Shown here: positions 46,651 to 54,607 of the stretch, piece after piece
Layout: every line of letters begins with the position of its first letter
How positions within the stretch are numbered: position 1 is the stretch's first letter
Source: Arthrobacter citreus
Lineage (GTDB): Bacteria; Actinomycetota; Actinomycetes; Actinomycetales; Micrococcaceae
DNA: 64,000 bases
Reading direction: 5' to 3'
Assembly (NCBI RefSeq): GCF_038405225.1
Contig: NZ_CP151657.1
Span: forward strand, 2,356,001 to 2,420,000
Program-made: the position numbers and the translations under genes
Notes under the pieces: generated by a model
What the model was told of the DNA's origin: nothing
What the model saw: only the letters and a program-made list of their open reading frames with translations
The model's database searches: none

Positions 46651-47996
46651 GCTGCTCCTCCGGCGGCTTCGGCGCTCTTGCGGGTGGTGCGGAAGGCACC
46701 GGGCGGCGGGATCCTGAACAGGGAACGGACCAGCGGCGGCGCGGCGATGAACAGGACAATCAGGGACTGGACCACCAGGACAATGTCAATGCTGGTCCCG
46801 GTGTTGGTCTGCATGGCCACGCCTCCGGCGCGGAAGGCGCCGAAGAGCAGGCCGGCGGCGAAGGTTCCCCACGGCGTCGAGCGGCCCAGCAGGGCGACCG
46901 TGATGGCGTCGAACCCGAAGCTTGCGGCGACGTCGGCGGTCAGCACCCTTTCGGTGCCGGACACTTGGGACACACCAGCCAGCCCGGACAGGGCACCTGC
47001 AATCAGCATGACCACCACGTAACCCTTGGTGGTGCTGATGCCGGCGTTGCGGGCCGCATCGGGGTTGGCGCCGACGGCACGCAGCTCGAATCCGATGGTG
47101 GAGCGGTTCAGCAGCCACCAGACAAAAACGGTTGCTCCAATGGCCAGGACGAAGCCCCAGTGCAGGCGGAAGCTCTCCCCCAAAAGCTTGGGGAACATGG
47201 CGCTGTCGCTCAGCTGGGGGCTGATGGGATTGTTTGACCCCTCGCGCTGGAAGCCGGGGGTGGTGAGCAGGAAGGCCACGAGCTGGATGGCAACATAATT
47301 GAGCATGATGGTCACGATGACCTCATGGGCACCGGTGCGGGCTTTCAACAGCCCGGCGATACCGCCCCAAATGGCTCCGCCGAGCAGGCCGGCAACGATC
47401 ACCAGCAGCAGGTGCAGGGCCATCGGCAGCTGCCAGGTGAAGCCGACCCATGCGGCCAGCGCCGCACCAATGATGATCTGGCCCTGGGCGCCGATGTTGA
47501 ACAGACCGGCGCGGAACGCCAGAGCGACACCGAGGCCGGCACAGATCAGCGGAGTGGCGGTGGTCAGAGTCTGGGTCAGGGGGTACACGGCCCGGGTGAA
47601 GCTCTCGGCTTCCAGATTGACAATCGATCCCTGGAAGAGCGAGTAGTACGCTCCGGCTGCTGCGTCCCAGGCGGCGGCAAGGAAGTCGCCCGGGCGGTTG
47701 AAGAGGTAACCGGCGGCGGTTGTGGTGTCCTCGTCGGTCAGGGCGATCAGTACGCCACCGACCACCAGGGCCATCAGGACAGCCAGCACGGAGACCAGAC
47801 CGTTTCCGGTGACGATGCGTTCCAACACCCCGGGTGAGGCGTCCGGGGTGGGCGTTACCGTGGTGCCGACGGCCGCGGCGGGCGGAGGCAGCTGCCCGCC
47901 GGCGGTTTCGGCGGCAGCTTCCAGGCGAAGCTCATCGGCTTCCGATGTCGCGCGGTCTGGTGTCTGCCCACCTGTGGTGGACTTTTCCGGGCTCAA
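46647..47996 (-). CDS. Nucleoside ABC importer permease (first)
   Basis: The 449-residue permease (NupP-like) has a disordered 45-residue N-terminus, then about ten helices with GLFNIGAQGQIIIGAALAAW, MLNYVAIQLVAFLLT and the coupling loop RAVGANPDAARNAGISTTKGYVVVML. TTG 47996 overlaps the ATPase stop (TTGA) and is supported by GGAGGG at 5-nt spacing. It forms the translocation pathway with the second permease. Confidence 0.9.
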   Translation of the reverse strand: MSPEKSTTGGQTPDRATSEADELRLEAAAETAGGQLPPPAAAVGTTVTPTPDASPGVLERIVTGNGLVSVLAVLMALVVGGVLIALTDEDTTTAAGYLFNRPGDFLAAAWDAAAGAYYSLFQGSIVNLEAESFTRAVYPLTQTLTTATPLICAGLGVALAFRAGLFNIGAQGQIIIGAALAAWVGFTWQLPMALHLLLVIVAGLLGGAIWGGIAGLLKARTGAHEVIVTIMLNYVAIQLVAFLLTTPGFQREGSNNPISPQLSDSAMFPKLLGESFRLHWGFVLAIGATVFVWWLLNRSTIGFELRAVGANPDAARNAGISTTKGYVVVMLIAGALSGLAGVSQVSGTERVLTADVAASFGFDAITVALLGRSTPWGTFAAGLLFGAFRAGGVAMQTNTGTSIDIVLVVQSLIVLFIAAPPLVRSLFRIPPPGAFRTTRKSAEAAGGAA

Positions 47997-49552
47997 AGGG
48001 CCCCTCCCTCGGTTTGGGTGTCTTCGGGCGCGGCTTCATGGGCCAGCGCCTCTTCGGCGGTCATGCCGGCCATCATCAGGCCCAGCACATTCCGCGGGGT
48101 TCCGCCGGGCACAATGCCCATCAGGCGGCCGCTGTACAGCACTGCGATGCGGTCACCGAGTTCCAGGACCTCGTCCAGTTCGGTGGACACAATCATGACC
48201 GGCGTTCCGGCGTCCCGTTCGGCAATGATCCGGCGGTGCAGGAACTCGATGGATCCGACGTCGACGCCGCGGGTGGGCTGGCTGGCGATAAACAGGGCGA
48301 GCGGACGGGACAGCTCCCGCGCCATGACCACCTTCTGCTGGTTGCCTCCGGAGAGGGTGCCGGCCAGGGCTGCCGCGGACTGGGTGCGGACATCGAACTC
48401 GGCAATTTTCGTGTCGGCGTTCGCCGCCACGACGGCGGGCTGCATCGACAGCCCCCGGGCAAAGGGCCGCTCGTTGTACTGATTCAGAACGAGGTTCTCG
48501 GCAACCGAGAACGTTCCGACCAATCCATCCACGGAGCGGTCCTCGGGAACGAAGCCGACGCCTGCGTCAATGATGCTGCTGGTCTTCATGCCCACCAGTT
48601 CCCGGCCGTCCAGCCTGATGGAACCCGTGACGTGTTCCTGCAGCCCCATGATGGCTTCGGTAAGCTCCGTCTGGCCGTTGCCCTGGACTCCGGCGACGGC
48701 CAGTATTTCACCCTTGGCTATTCCGAAGCTGAGTCCGTTGACCACGGGCTGCCCGCTGCCGGACACCACGGTCAGGTTCTTCACTTGGAAGGTTTCCTCG
48801 CCGGGAGCGGCGGGTTCCCTGCCCAGGCTCAGGCTGACGGAACGGCCCACCATCATGGCGGCCAGTTCCGTGGTGCTGGCGGAGGGTTCGGCGGAACCAA
48901 CCACTTTGCCGCGGCGGATCACGGTGATCACGTCGGAAACGGCTTTGACCTCGCGCAGCTTGTGCGAGATAAAAACCACGCCCTTGCCGTCATTGGTCAA
49001 CTGGCGCATGATCGCCAGCAGCTCATCGGTCTCACGCGGGGTGAGGACGGCTGTTGGCTCGTCGAGGATCAGGACCTCGGCGTCCCGGATCAGCGCCTTG
49101 ATGATTTCCACGCGCTGCTGGACGCCCACCGGCAGATCGCCGACCACAGCGTCGGGATCCACGTCGAAGCCGTACTGTTCGGAAATGGCGCGGATGCGGG
49201 CGCGGGTGGTCTGCAGGTCCAGCGCCCCAGCCAGGCGGGTGGACTCATTGCCCAGGGCAACGTTCTCCGCGACGGTGAACACGGGCACCAGCATGAAGTG
49301 CTGGTGCACCATTCCAATACCCGCCGCCATGGCGTCGGAGGGGCCGTTGAAGATTACGGGCTTGTCGTCGAGGAGGATCTGCCCCTCGGTGGGTTCATAG
49401 AGTCCGTAGAGAACGTTCATGAGCGTCGATTTTCCGGCGCCGTTTTCACCCAACAGGCTGTGTACCTGTCCGGGCTCGACCACGAGGTCGATGTGGTCGT
49501 TGGCCACCAGCGAACCGAATCGCTTGGTGATGCCCTTGAGTTCGAGTTTCAC
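47993..49552 (-). CDS. Nucleoside ABC importer ATPase (double-domain)
   Basis: The 519-residue protein has two ABC domains, the layout of NupO/YufO and RbsA-like ATPases. The first has GENGAGKST and signature LPVGVQQRVEIIKAL with LILDEPTAVL. The second has a degenerate Walker A (AGVQGNGQTE) and LSGGNQQKVVMARELS with LFIASQPTRGVD, whose altered Walker B is normal for the second half. GTG 49552 has no close ribosome site. A strong hairpin separates it from bmpA. Confidence 0.92.
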   Translation of the reverse strand: MKLELKGITKRFGSLVANDHIDLVVEPGQVHSLLGENGAGKSTLMNVLYGLYEPTEGQILLDDKPVIFNGPSDAMAAGIGMVHQHFMLVPVFTVAENVALGNESTRLAGALDLQTTRARIRAISEQYGFDVDPDAVVGDLPVGVQQRVEIIKALIRDAEVLILDEPTAVLTPRETDELLAIMRQLTNDGKGVVFISHKLREVKAVSDVITVIRRGKVVGSAEPSASTTELAAMMVGRSVSLSLGREPAAPGEETFQVKNLTVVSGSGQPVVNGLSFGIAKGEILAVAGVQGNGQTELTEAIMGLQEHVTGSIRLDGRELVGMKTSSIIDAGVGFVPEDRSVDGLVGTFSVAENLVLNQYNERPFARGLSMQPAVVAANADTKIAEFDVRTQSAAALAGTLSGGNQQKVVMARELSRPLALFIASQPTRGVDVGSIEFLHRRIIAERDAGTPVMIVSTELDEVLELGDRIAVLYSGRLMGIVPGGTPRNVLGLMMAGMTAEEALAHEAAPEDTQTEGGAL

Positions 49553-49613
49553 AAAACCCCAACCAATCTGTTCGAAAGTGCCGTGTGGGAGGAAAAGCCG
49601 CTACGCACAGACA

Positions 49614-49654
49614 AACCGCCATGTCCCGCAGCGAGGCTGCGGGACATGGCGGTT
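49614..49654 (-). terminator. Intercistronic hairpin between the BMP lipoprotein and ATPase genes
   Basis: A perfect 19-bp stem (49614-49632 with 49636-49654) around GAG has no T-run, so it is probably a partial attenuator or an mRNA stabiliser. It would give more binding protein than transporter. Confidence 0.7.
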
Positions 49655-49676
49655 GCCTGCGGGCAGTCCGGGCCTG

Positions 49677-50768
49677 CTACTGCTGCGGGCTGGACTTTGC
49701 GTCGACCGTGATTTCACCGGAGATGATCTTGGCCTTGAGGTCGTCGATGGCTGACTTGACCTCATCCGGGACGCTGCCCTCCTGGTCGTGGAACGGAGCC
49801 AGGTCCACTCCACCGTTCTCCAGGGTGCCAACGTACGGCTCGGAGCTGAAGTTGTCATCAGCGGTTTCGGTGACAACTTCCTCAACGGCCTCGCCCATGA
49901 GCTTCATGACGGAGGTCAGGATGTACTCCTGGCCGATGCCGGCAGTCTCGTAGCCGTCCGAGTCAACCCATACTGCCTTGACGTCCTTGCCGCCGTCATT
50001 GGCTTCCACAACGGCTTCCATGGTGCCCAGGCCCACCGGTCCGGCGACCGGCATGATGATGTCCGCGCCTTCGTTGATGAAGTTCTGGGTCAGCGTCTTA
50101 CCGGCAGCACGGTTGTCGAAGCTGTCCACGAAGGAATCGCTGCCGAGGAGCTTGACGTCGGTGCCGTTCTCCTCGTTGTAGTACTTGATGCCGTCGGCAA
50201 AGCCCTCCATGAAGATCGTCACGGTGGGGATGTTCATGCCGCCGTAGGTCGCTACGGTGCCGGTCTCAGTGGACCCCGCTGCGACATATCCGGCCAGGAA
50301 CGCGGCCTGGGCCGTGTCATAGATGATCGGCTTGACGTTCTCGAGCTCGATGGCGTTGTCATCGACGATGGCGAACTTGGTATCCGGGTTCGCTTCGGCG
50401 GCATCCTTGGTGGCGTCGGACAGCAGGAAGCCGACGGTTACCGTCAGGTCGCAGCCCGCGTCCACGGTGCTGTTCACGTTGTTGGTGTAGTCGGATGCGT
50501 CCTTGGACTCGACTTCACGGGTCTCGATGCCCAGCTTGTCCTTGGCCGCCATGAGGCCCTCGTACGTGGACTGGTTGAACGAGCGGTCATCCCAGCCACC
50601 GGCGTCGGAGACGATGCAGCCGGTGAAGTCGCTGTTTGCCGCAGCCTCGGAGCCGCCGTCGTTCTCCTCGGGTGCGGCGCCGCAGCCCGAAAGCAGGAGC
50701 GCCGAGACGCCGAGCATGGCGGCGGAAACGCCTGCGTTGCGCTTGAAGCTGCGCGGGAAGTTCTTCAA
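49677..50768 (-). CDS. BMP-family nucleoside-binding lipoprotein
   Basis: The 363-residue precursor has a signal peptide ending in lipobox LLLSGC (Cys29). The mature protein has BMP/PnrA features: DAGGWDDRSFNQSTYEGL, TVGFLLSDATKDAAEANPDTKFAIVDD, AAFLAGYVAAGSTETG, GADIIMPVAGPVGLGTMEAV and VDSDGYETA. These bind purine or pyrimidine nucleosides. TTG 50768 is chosen because GGAGG sits 5 nt upstream; the frame is open further but has no ribosome site. It feeds the ABC importer downstream. Confidence 0.9.
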   Translation of the reverse strand: MKNFPRSFKRNAGVSAAMLGVSALLLSGCGAAPEENDGGSEAAANSDFTGCIVSDAGGWDDRSFNQSTYEGLMAAKDKLGIETREVESKDASDYTNNVNSTVDAGCDLTVTVGFLLSDATKDAAEANPDTKFAIVDDNAIELENVKPIIYDTAQAAFLAGYVAAGSTETGTVATYGGMNIPTVTIFMEGFADGIKYYNEENGTDVKLLGSDSFVDSFDNRAAGKTLTQNFINEGADIIMPVAGPVGLGTMEAVVEANDGGKDVKAVWVDSDGYETAGIGQEYILTSVMKLMGEAVEEVVTETADDNFSSEPYVGTLENGGVDLAPFHDQEGSVPDEVKSAIDDLKAKIISGEITVDAKSSPQQ

Positions 50769-50958
50769 TGTTCCTCCAGGAATGAAATGGGTGCCACGCG
50801 TGGATGCTTCGGTCGAGCGCTCAGTGGTGAGCGTTCCGGCGTCGCGTGGTGCAGCGTTCCGTCCGTCGTTGGACCGCGGCATGCCTATCCTATGGGTAAC
50901 GGCGGTCACTGTGAGCCACATAACCCCTGACAAGGGACATTGTTTACATGTTGTTATT

Positions 50959-50972
50959 ATTTGCAAGCAAAT
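50959..50972. promoter_or_regulatory. Perfect 14-bp palindrome in the BMP gene control region
   Basis: ATTTGCAAGCAAAT is a perfect inverted repeat (ATTTGC-AA-GCAAAT) in an AT-rich stretch between the BMP gene and the M20 gene. It is a good operator candidate for a nucleoside-responsive repressor. Confidence 0.5.
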
Positions 50973-51017
50973 GACGCAGATTGTCTCGTCATGACGTGCT
51001 GTGACAGAGGCGCTGAG

Positions 51018-52241
51018 CTAGTGGCGCAGGCCCCGGACGGCACGCAGGGCAGCGGCCGCCATGACGCTCACACCACAGCTGATGGACAGTTCGTCCGGGT
51101 TGTAGTCGCCGCGGTGCAGATCGTAGGTCTCGCCGCCGGGGGTGCGCGTGCCCAGCCGCATCAGGGCGCCGGGAACAGCCTGCGTCATCCAGGCGAAGTC
51201 CTCGCCTCCCATGGACTGCGGGGCCAATACTATGGAGTCCTCCCCCAGCTCGGCGCGGGCCGCGGCTTCGATCAGGCTGGTTTCAGCGTCAGTGTTGATG
51301 ACCGGCGGCACTCCCCTGGTGTGCTCCAGGGTGACGTCCACGCCGAAGGGAGCGGCAGTCTGGCGCACGACGTCGTCCAGCAGCTCGCCCGCCGCGTACC
51401 AGGCTTCGGCATCCAGGCAGCGCATGGTGCCGGACATGAATCCATGGCCGGGAATGGCGTTGGGCGCCGAGCCCGCGTGCATCTGCCCCCAAACCACCGA
51501 CACGCCGCTGCGCACGTCGATCCGCCGGGAAAGCACCGCCGGGACGCTCACGGCGATCTCCGCGAGGGCAAAGACCAGGTCCTCGGTGAGGTGCGGCCGG
51601 GAGGTATGTCCACCCCTGCCGGAAAGTTCGATCCGGATGGTGTCCGACGCCGAGGTAATGGCACCGATCCGGGTTCCCACGTTGCCGGCGTCAATCCGCG
51701 GATCACAGTGCAGCGCCACGATCCGGGGCAGCCCCTCCAGCACGCCCTGCCGGATGACCCCCAGCGCACCGCCGGGCATGACCTCCTCAGCGGGCTGGAA
51801 AATGATCCGGACGCGGCCGCCGAGGTTTCCTGCGGCGTCCAGCTTGGCGAGGACCTGAGCCACCCCCACCATGACGGTGGTGTGGATGTCATGGCCGCAG
51901 GCATGGGTAATACCTGTGTTTTCGGAGGCGTAGGGAAGGTTCGTTTCCTCCAGCACAGGCAGGGCGTCAATGTCAGCGCGCAGGCCAATCCTCAGCGGCC
52001 CCTCGCCAATATCCACGTAGGCCCCGGTGCCTTCCAGCCGGACCGGCTGCAGCCCGGCGGCTCCGAGGGTTTCGACGATCCTGTCGGTGGTGCGGAATTC
52101 CTTCGTGGACAGCTCCGGGTGCCGGTGAAGGTCCCGCCGGAACGCGATCAGCTCACCCAGGAGCGGAGCGACGCTTCCGCGCATCGACGGTACCGGGGAG
52201 CTGTTCAGTGGGATAGTAGGCACAACTTCAAGGTTAGCCAC
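51018..52241 (-). CDS. M20-family amidohydrolase (AmiA1-like)
   Basis: The 407-residue enzyme has a zinc-binding catalytic domain with HACGHDIHTTVM and FQPAEEVMPGGA and the late GGEDFAWM, split by a dimerisation domain, typical of the M20D group that hydrolyses N-acyl amino acids or indole-acetyl conjugates. Cytosolic, with no signal peptide. Start GTG 52241. It resembles M. tuberculosis AmiA1 (Rv3305c), which also lies near add, deoA and cdd. Substrate unknown. Confidence 0.88.
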   Translation of the reverse strand: MANLEVVPTIPLNSSPVPSMRGSVAPLLGELIAFRRDLHRHPELSTKEFRTTDRIVETLGAAGLQPVRLEGTGAYVDIGEGPLRIGLRADIDALPVLEETNLPYASENTGITHACGHDIHTTVMVGVAQVLAKLDAAGNLGGRVRIIFQPAEEVMPGGALGVIRQGVLEGLPRIVALHCDPRIDAGNVGTRIGAITSASDTIRIELSGRGGHTSRPHLTEDLVFALAEIAVSVPAVLSRRIDVRSGVSVVWGQMHAGSAPNAIPGHGFMSGTMRCLDAEAWYAAGELLDDVVRQTAAPFGVDVTLEHTRGVPPVINTDAETSLIEAAARAELGEDSIVLAPQSMGGEDFAWMTQAVPGALMRLGTRTPGGETYDLHRGDYNPDELSISCGVSVMAAAALRAVRGLRH

Positions 52242-52290
52242 TGAGGCTGCTGTTACGGGAACCGTGTGACGCAGTTAAGGGAAACAGCGG

Positions 52291-53454
52291 TTAAAGAACG
52301 TCAGTGTCGCCGCTGGCCTTCAAATGCTCCACGGCCTTCTTGACCTCCTGGGCATGCTCCTTGGTGGTCACCAGCAGTGCGTCCAGGGTGTCCACGATGA
52401 CGACATCCTCGATGCCGATCAGCGCAATGACACGCTTGGTATCCGACACCACAATCCCGGAGGCGTTTTCGGAATAGACCCGGGCGCCTTCGCCCATGAC
52501 GGTGAGGTCGCTGTTCTCCGCCGCGGGATTCAGGCGCCCAATGGCGGCAAAGTCGCCAACATCGTCCCAGTTGAAGATGCCGGGAATCATGGCAACGTCC
52601 CCGGCCGCGGCCGCCGGCTCAGCCACCGCGTAGTCAATGGCGATCTTGGGCAGCGTGGGCCAGACCCGGCGCACCACTTCCCGGCGGGCCGGAGTGTCCC
52701 AGGCATCCGCGATTTCCATCAGGCCCGTGTGCAGTTCCGGCTCATTCGCCTTCAGGTGCTTGAGCATCAGCTCCACCGGCGCGACAAACATTCCGGCGTT
52801 CCAGCTGTAGCGGCCGTTCGCCAGGTAGGTGCGGGCCACTCCTTCGGAGGGCTTCTCCACAAATTCGACGACGGCGTGCGCGCTGGGGGCACCGGCGATA
52901 TCCAGTTTGTCCCCGGCCCGGATGTATCCGAAACCCGTGGCGGCGTGCGTGGGATGGATGCCGATGGTGACGATATATCCCTGGGCGGCCGTGTGGATGG
53001 CTTCACGCACCGCATCCTGGAAGACATCGACAGGCGCGATGACCTGGTCTGCGGCGAAGGAACCCATGATGATGGTCGGATCCCGCTTGTAGAGGATGGC
53101 TGCCGCCAGGCCGATGGCCGCGGCGGAGTCCTTCGGCTCGAGTTCCAGGACCAGGTTTTCACTGGTGATTTCCGGGAGCTGCTTCCGCACGGCCTGCCGG
53201 TGAAGGGCTCCGGTGACCACCATGACGCGGTCACCGCTGAGCGGGCGCAGCCGGTCATACGTGGCCCGGATGAGCGTGGAGCCGGAGCCCGTCAGGTCAT
53301 GCAGGAACTTGGGAGCGGCCGCCCGGGACAGCGGCCAGAGCCGTGTTCCCACGCCGCCGGCCGGGATCACACCGTAAAAACGGTCGAAGTCCCCGGAGGA
53401 GGACTCGGCGGAAAGCTCTGGGGAAGGATTGGGTTCTACCGGTTCTGTACTCAT
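52291..53454 (-). CDS. manC: Mannose-1-phosphate guanylyltransferase
   Basis: The 387-residue nucleotidyltransferase makes GDP-mannose from mannose 1-phosphate and GTP. The NTP-binding motif AGGVGTRLWPLSR is at 32-44, and FVEKPSEGVA and WNAGMFV are typical of this group. It lacks the C-terminal isomerase of bifunctional PMI-GMPs. The ATG at 53454 is placed by a TAATCT -10 eight bases upstream. It faces away from sdhCDAB. GDP-mannose supports lipomannan-type glycolipids. Confidence 0.92.
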   Translation of the reverse strand: MSTEPVEPNPSPELSAESSSGDFDRFYGVIPAGGVGTRLWPLSRAAAPKFLHDLTGSGSTLIRATYDRLRPLSGDRVMVVTGALHRQAVRKQLPEITSENLVLELEPKDSAAAIGLAAAILYKRDPTIIMGSFAADQVIAPVDVFQDAVREAIHTAAQGYIVTIGIHPTHAATGFGYIRAGDKLDIAGAPSAHAVVEFVEKPSEGVARTYLANGRYSWNAGMFVAPVELMLKHLKANEPELHTGLMEIADAWDTPARREVVRRVWPTLPKIAIDYAVAEPAAAAGDVAMIPGIFNWDDVGDFAAIGRLNPAAENSDLTVMGEGARVYSENASGIVVSDTKRVIALIGIEDVVIVDTLDALLVTTKEHAQEVKKAVEHLKASGDTDVL

Positions 53455-53462
53455 CAGAGCCA

Positions 53463-53468
53463 AGATTA
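53463..53468 (-). promoter_or_regulatory. -10 box TAATCT of manC
   Basis: TAATCT on the minus strand lies 8 nt before ATG 53454, again indicating a leaderless or near-leaderless mRNA. Confidence 0.5.
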
Positions 53469-53519
53469 GCCGACAGTTCGGGGAACCCGGCTGAGGCAGG
53501 CCAGCCATCCCCTGCGGGG

Positions 53520-53535
53520 TGTAACGAGCGTCACA
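53520..53535. promoter_or_regulatory. CRP/GlxR-like site upstream of sdhCDAB
   Basis: TGTAACGAGCGTCACA differs from TGTGA-N6-TCACA at one position. It is centred about 60 bp upstream of the predicted sdhC transcription start, the usual spacing for class I activation by CRP-type proteins. Confidence 0.65.
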
Positions 53536-53552
53536 TGATAGGGCCACCTAAA

Positions 53553-53581
53553 TTGAAAGCGCCAGGCGGGGCACCTAGATT
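53553..53581 (+). promoter_or_regulatory. sdhCDAB promoter
   Basis: TTGAAA (53553-53558), an exact 17-bp spacer and TAGATT (53576-53581) form a strong sigma-70-type promoter. The start is expected near 53588, giving a leader of about 80 nt. Confidence 0.7.
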
Positions 53582-53667
53582 ATGCTTGAGCTTATATTGC
53601 TGTCGCACCGGCGTCATCACTGCGTGGAAGACACGCCAGCGCCGCTGCGCCGCAGGGAGGAAATTCA

Positions 53668-54048
53668 GTGTCGAAGTTACCAGCAGGCACTCTTTACCGC
53701 GGCCGCGAAGGCCAGTGGTCCTGGGTTGCACACCGCATTACCGGCGTGGTGATTTTCTTCTTCCTTTTGGTCCACGTGTTGGATACCTCACTGGTGCGAG
53801 TATCACCGGAGGCCTACAACGTCGTGATCGGCGCATACAAGAACCCCATCATGGGCCTCGGCGAGCTCGGCCTCGTCGCCGCCATCGTGTTCCACGCCTT
53901 TAACGGCGTGCGTGTGATCCTGATCGATTTCTGGAAGAAGGGCCCCAAGTACCAGCGCCAGATGCTGTGGAGCGTTGTCGGGCTTTGGGTTATCACCATG
54001 ATCGGCTTCTCCATTCGCCACCTTCCCATCGTTTTCGGGGGTCACTAA
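53668..54048 (+). CDS. sdhC: Succinate dehydrogenase cytochrome b subunit SdhC
   Basis: The 126-residue protein has three membrane helices and anchors the SDH complex. The motif GQWSWVAHRITGVVIFFFLLVHVLDT carries a haem-ligand His region. It precedes sdhD by 3 bp. GTG 53668 follows AGGGAGGAA. First gene of sdhCDAB. Confidence 0.95.
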   Translation: MSKLPAGTLYRGREGQWSWVAHRITGVVIFFFLLVHVLDTSLVRVSPEAYNVVIGAYKNPIMGLGELGLVAAIVFHAFNGVRVILIDFWKKGPKYQRQMLWSVVGLWVITMIGFSIRHLPIVFGGH

Positions 54049-54051
54049 GCT

Positions 54052-54531
54052 ATGAGCACCACAACAAACGACGCTGTCTCCGTCGAAGCTCCCCGCTCCG
54101 GCCGCATTGCCCCCAAGTACGCCCGCACGCCGGGCGGCAAGGGCAACTTCGAGATGCTGGCATGGCTGTTCATGCGCATCTCCGGGGCCATCCTGATCGT
54201 CCTGATTTTCACCCACCTCTTCGTCAACCTGATGGTGGGCGACGGCATCCACGCCGTGGACTTCGGTTTCGTCGCCGGCAAGTGGGCCAGCCCGCTGTGG
54301 CAGGTCTGGGACCTGGTCATGCTGTGGCTTGCCATGCTGCACGGCACCAACGGCGTCCGCGTCATCATCAATGACTACGCGGACAAGAACACCACCCGGA
54401 TGACGCTCAAGAGCATTCTCTACATTGCTTCGCTCGTGATTATCGTGCTCGGCACCCTGGTGATCTTCACCTTTGATCCCTGCCCCGCCGGAGCTCCCGC
54501 AGAGCTTCTCGCGGATTTCTGCAAGGCGTAA
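54052..54531 (+). CDS. sdhD: Succinate dehydrogenase membrane anchor SdhD
   Basis: The 159-residue subunit has a 40-residue hydrophilic N-terminus and three membrane helices. The segment LAWLFMRISGAILIVLIFTHLFVNLMVG and LHGTNGVRVIINDY are typical of SdhD. It contributes the quinone site and second haem ligand region. ATG 54052 follows sdhC by 3 bp. Confidence 0.95.
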   Translation: MSTTTNDAVSVEAPRSGRIAPKYARTPGGKGNFEMLAWLFMRISGAILIVLIFTHLFVNLMVGDGIHAVDFGFVAGKWASPLWQVWDLVMLWLAMLHGTNGVRVIINDYADKNTTRMTLKSILYIASLVIIVLGTLVIFTFDPCPAGAPAELLADFCKA

Positions 54532-54607
54532 CCGCAGCGTCCGATCCCCTGAAGGGGCGCGGGCAACCACGAACGTTTTCCAAGTTTCAACAGAAAGAGC
54601 ATCTGGT

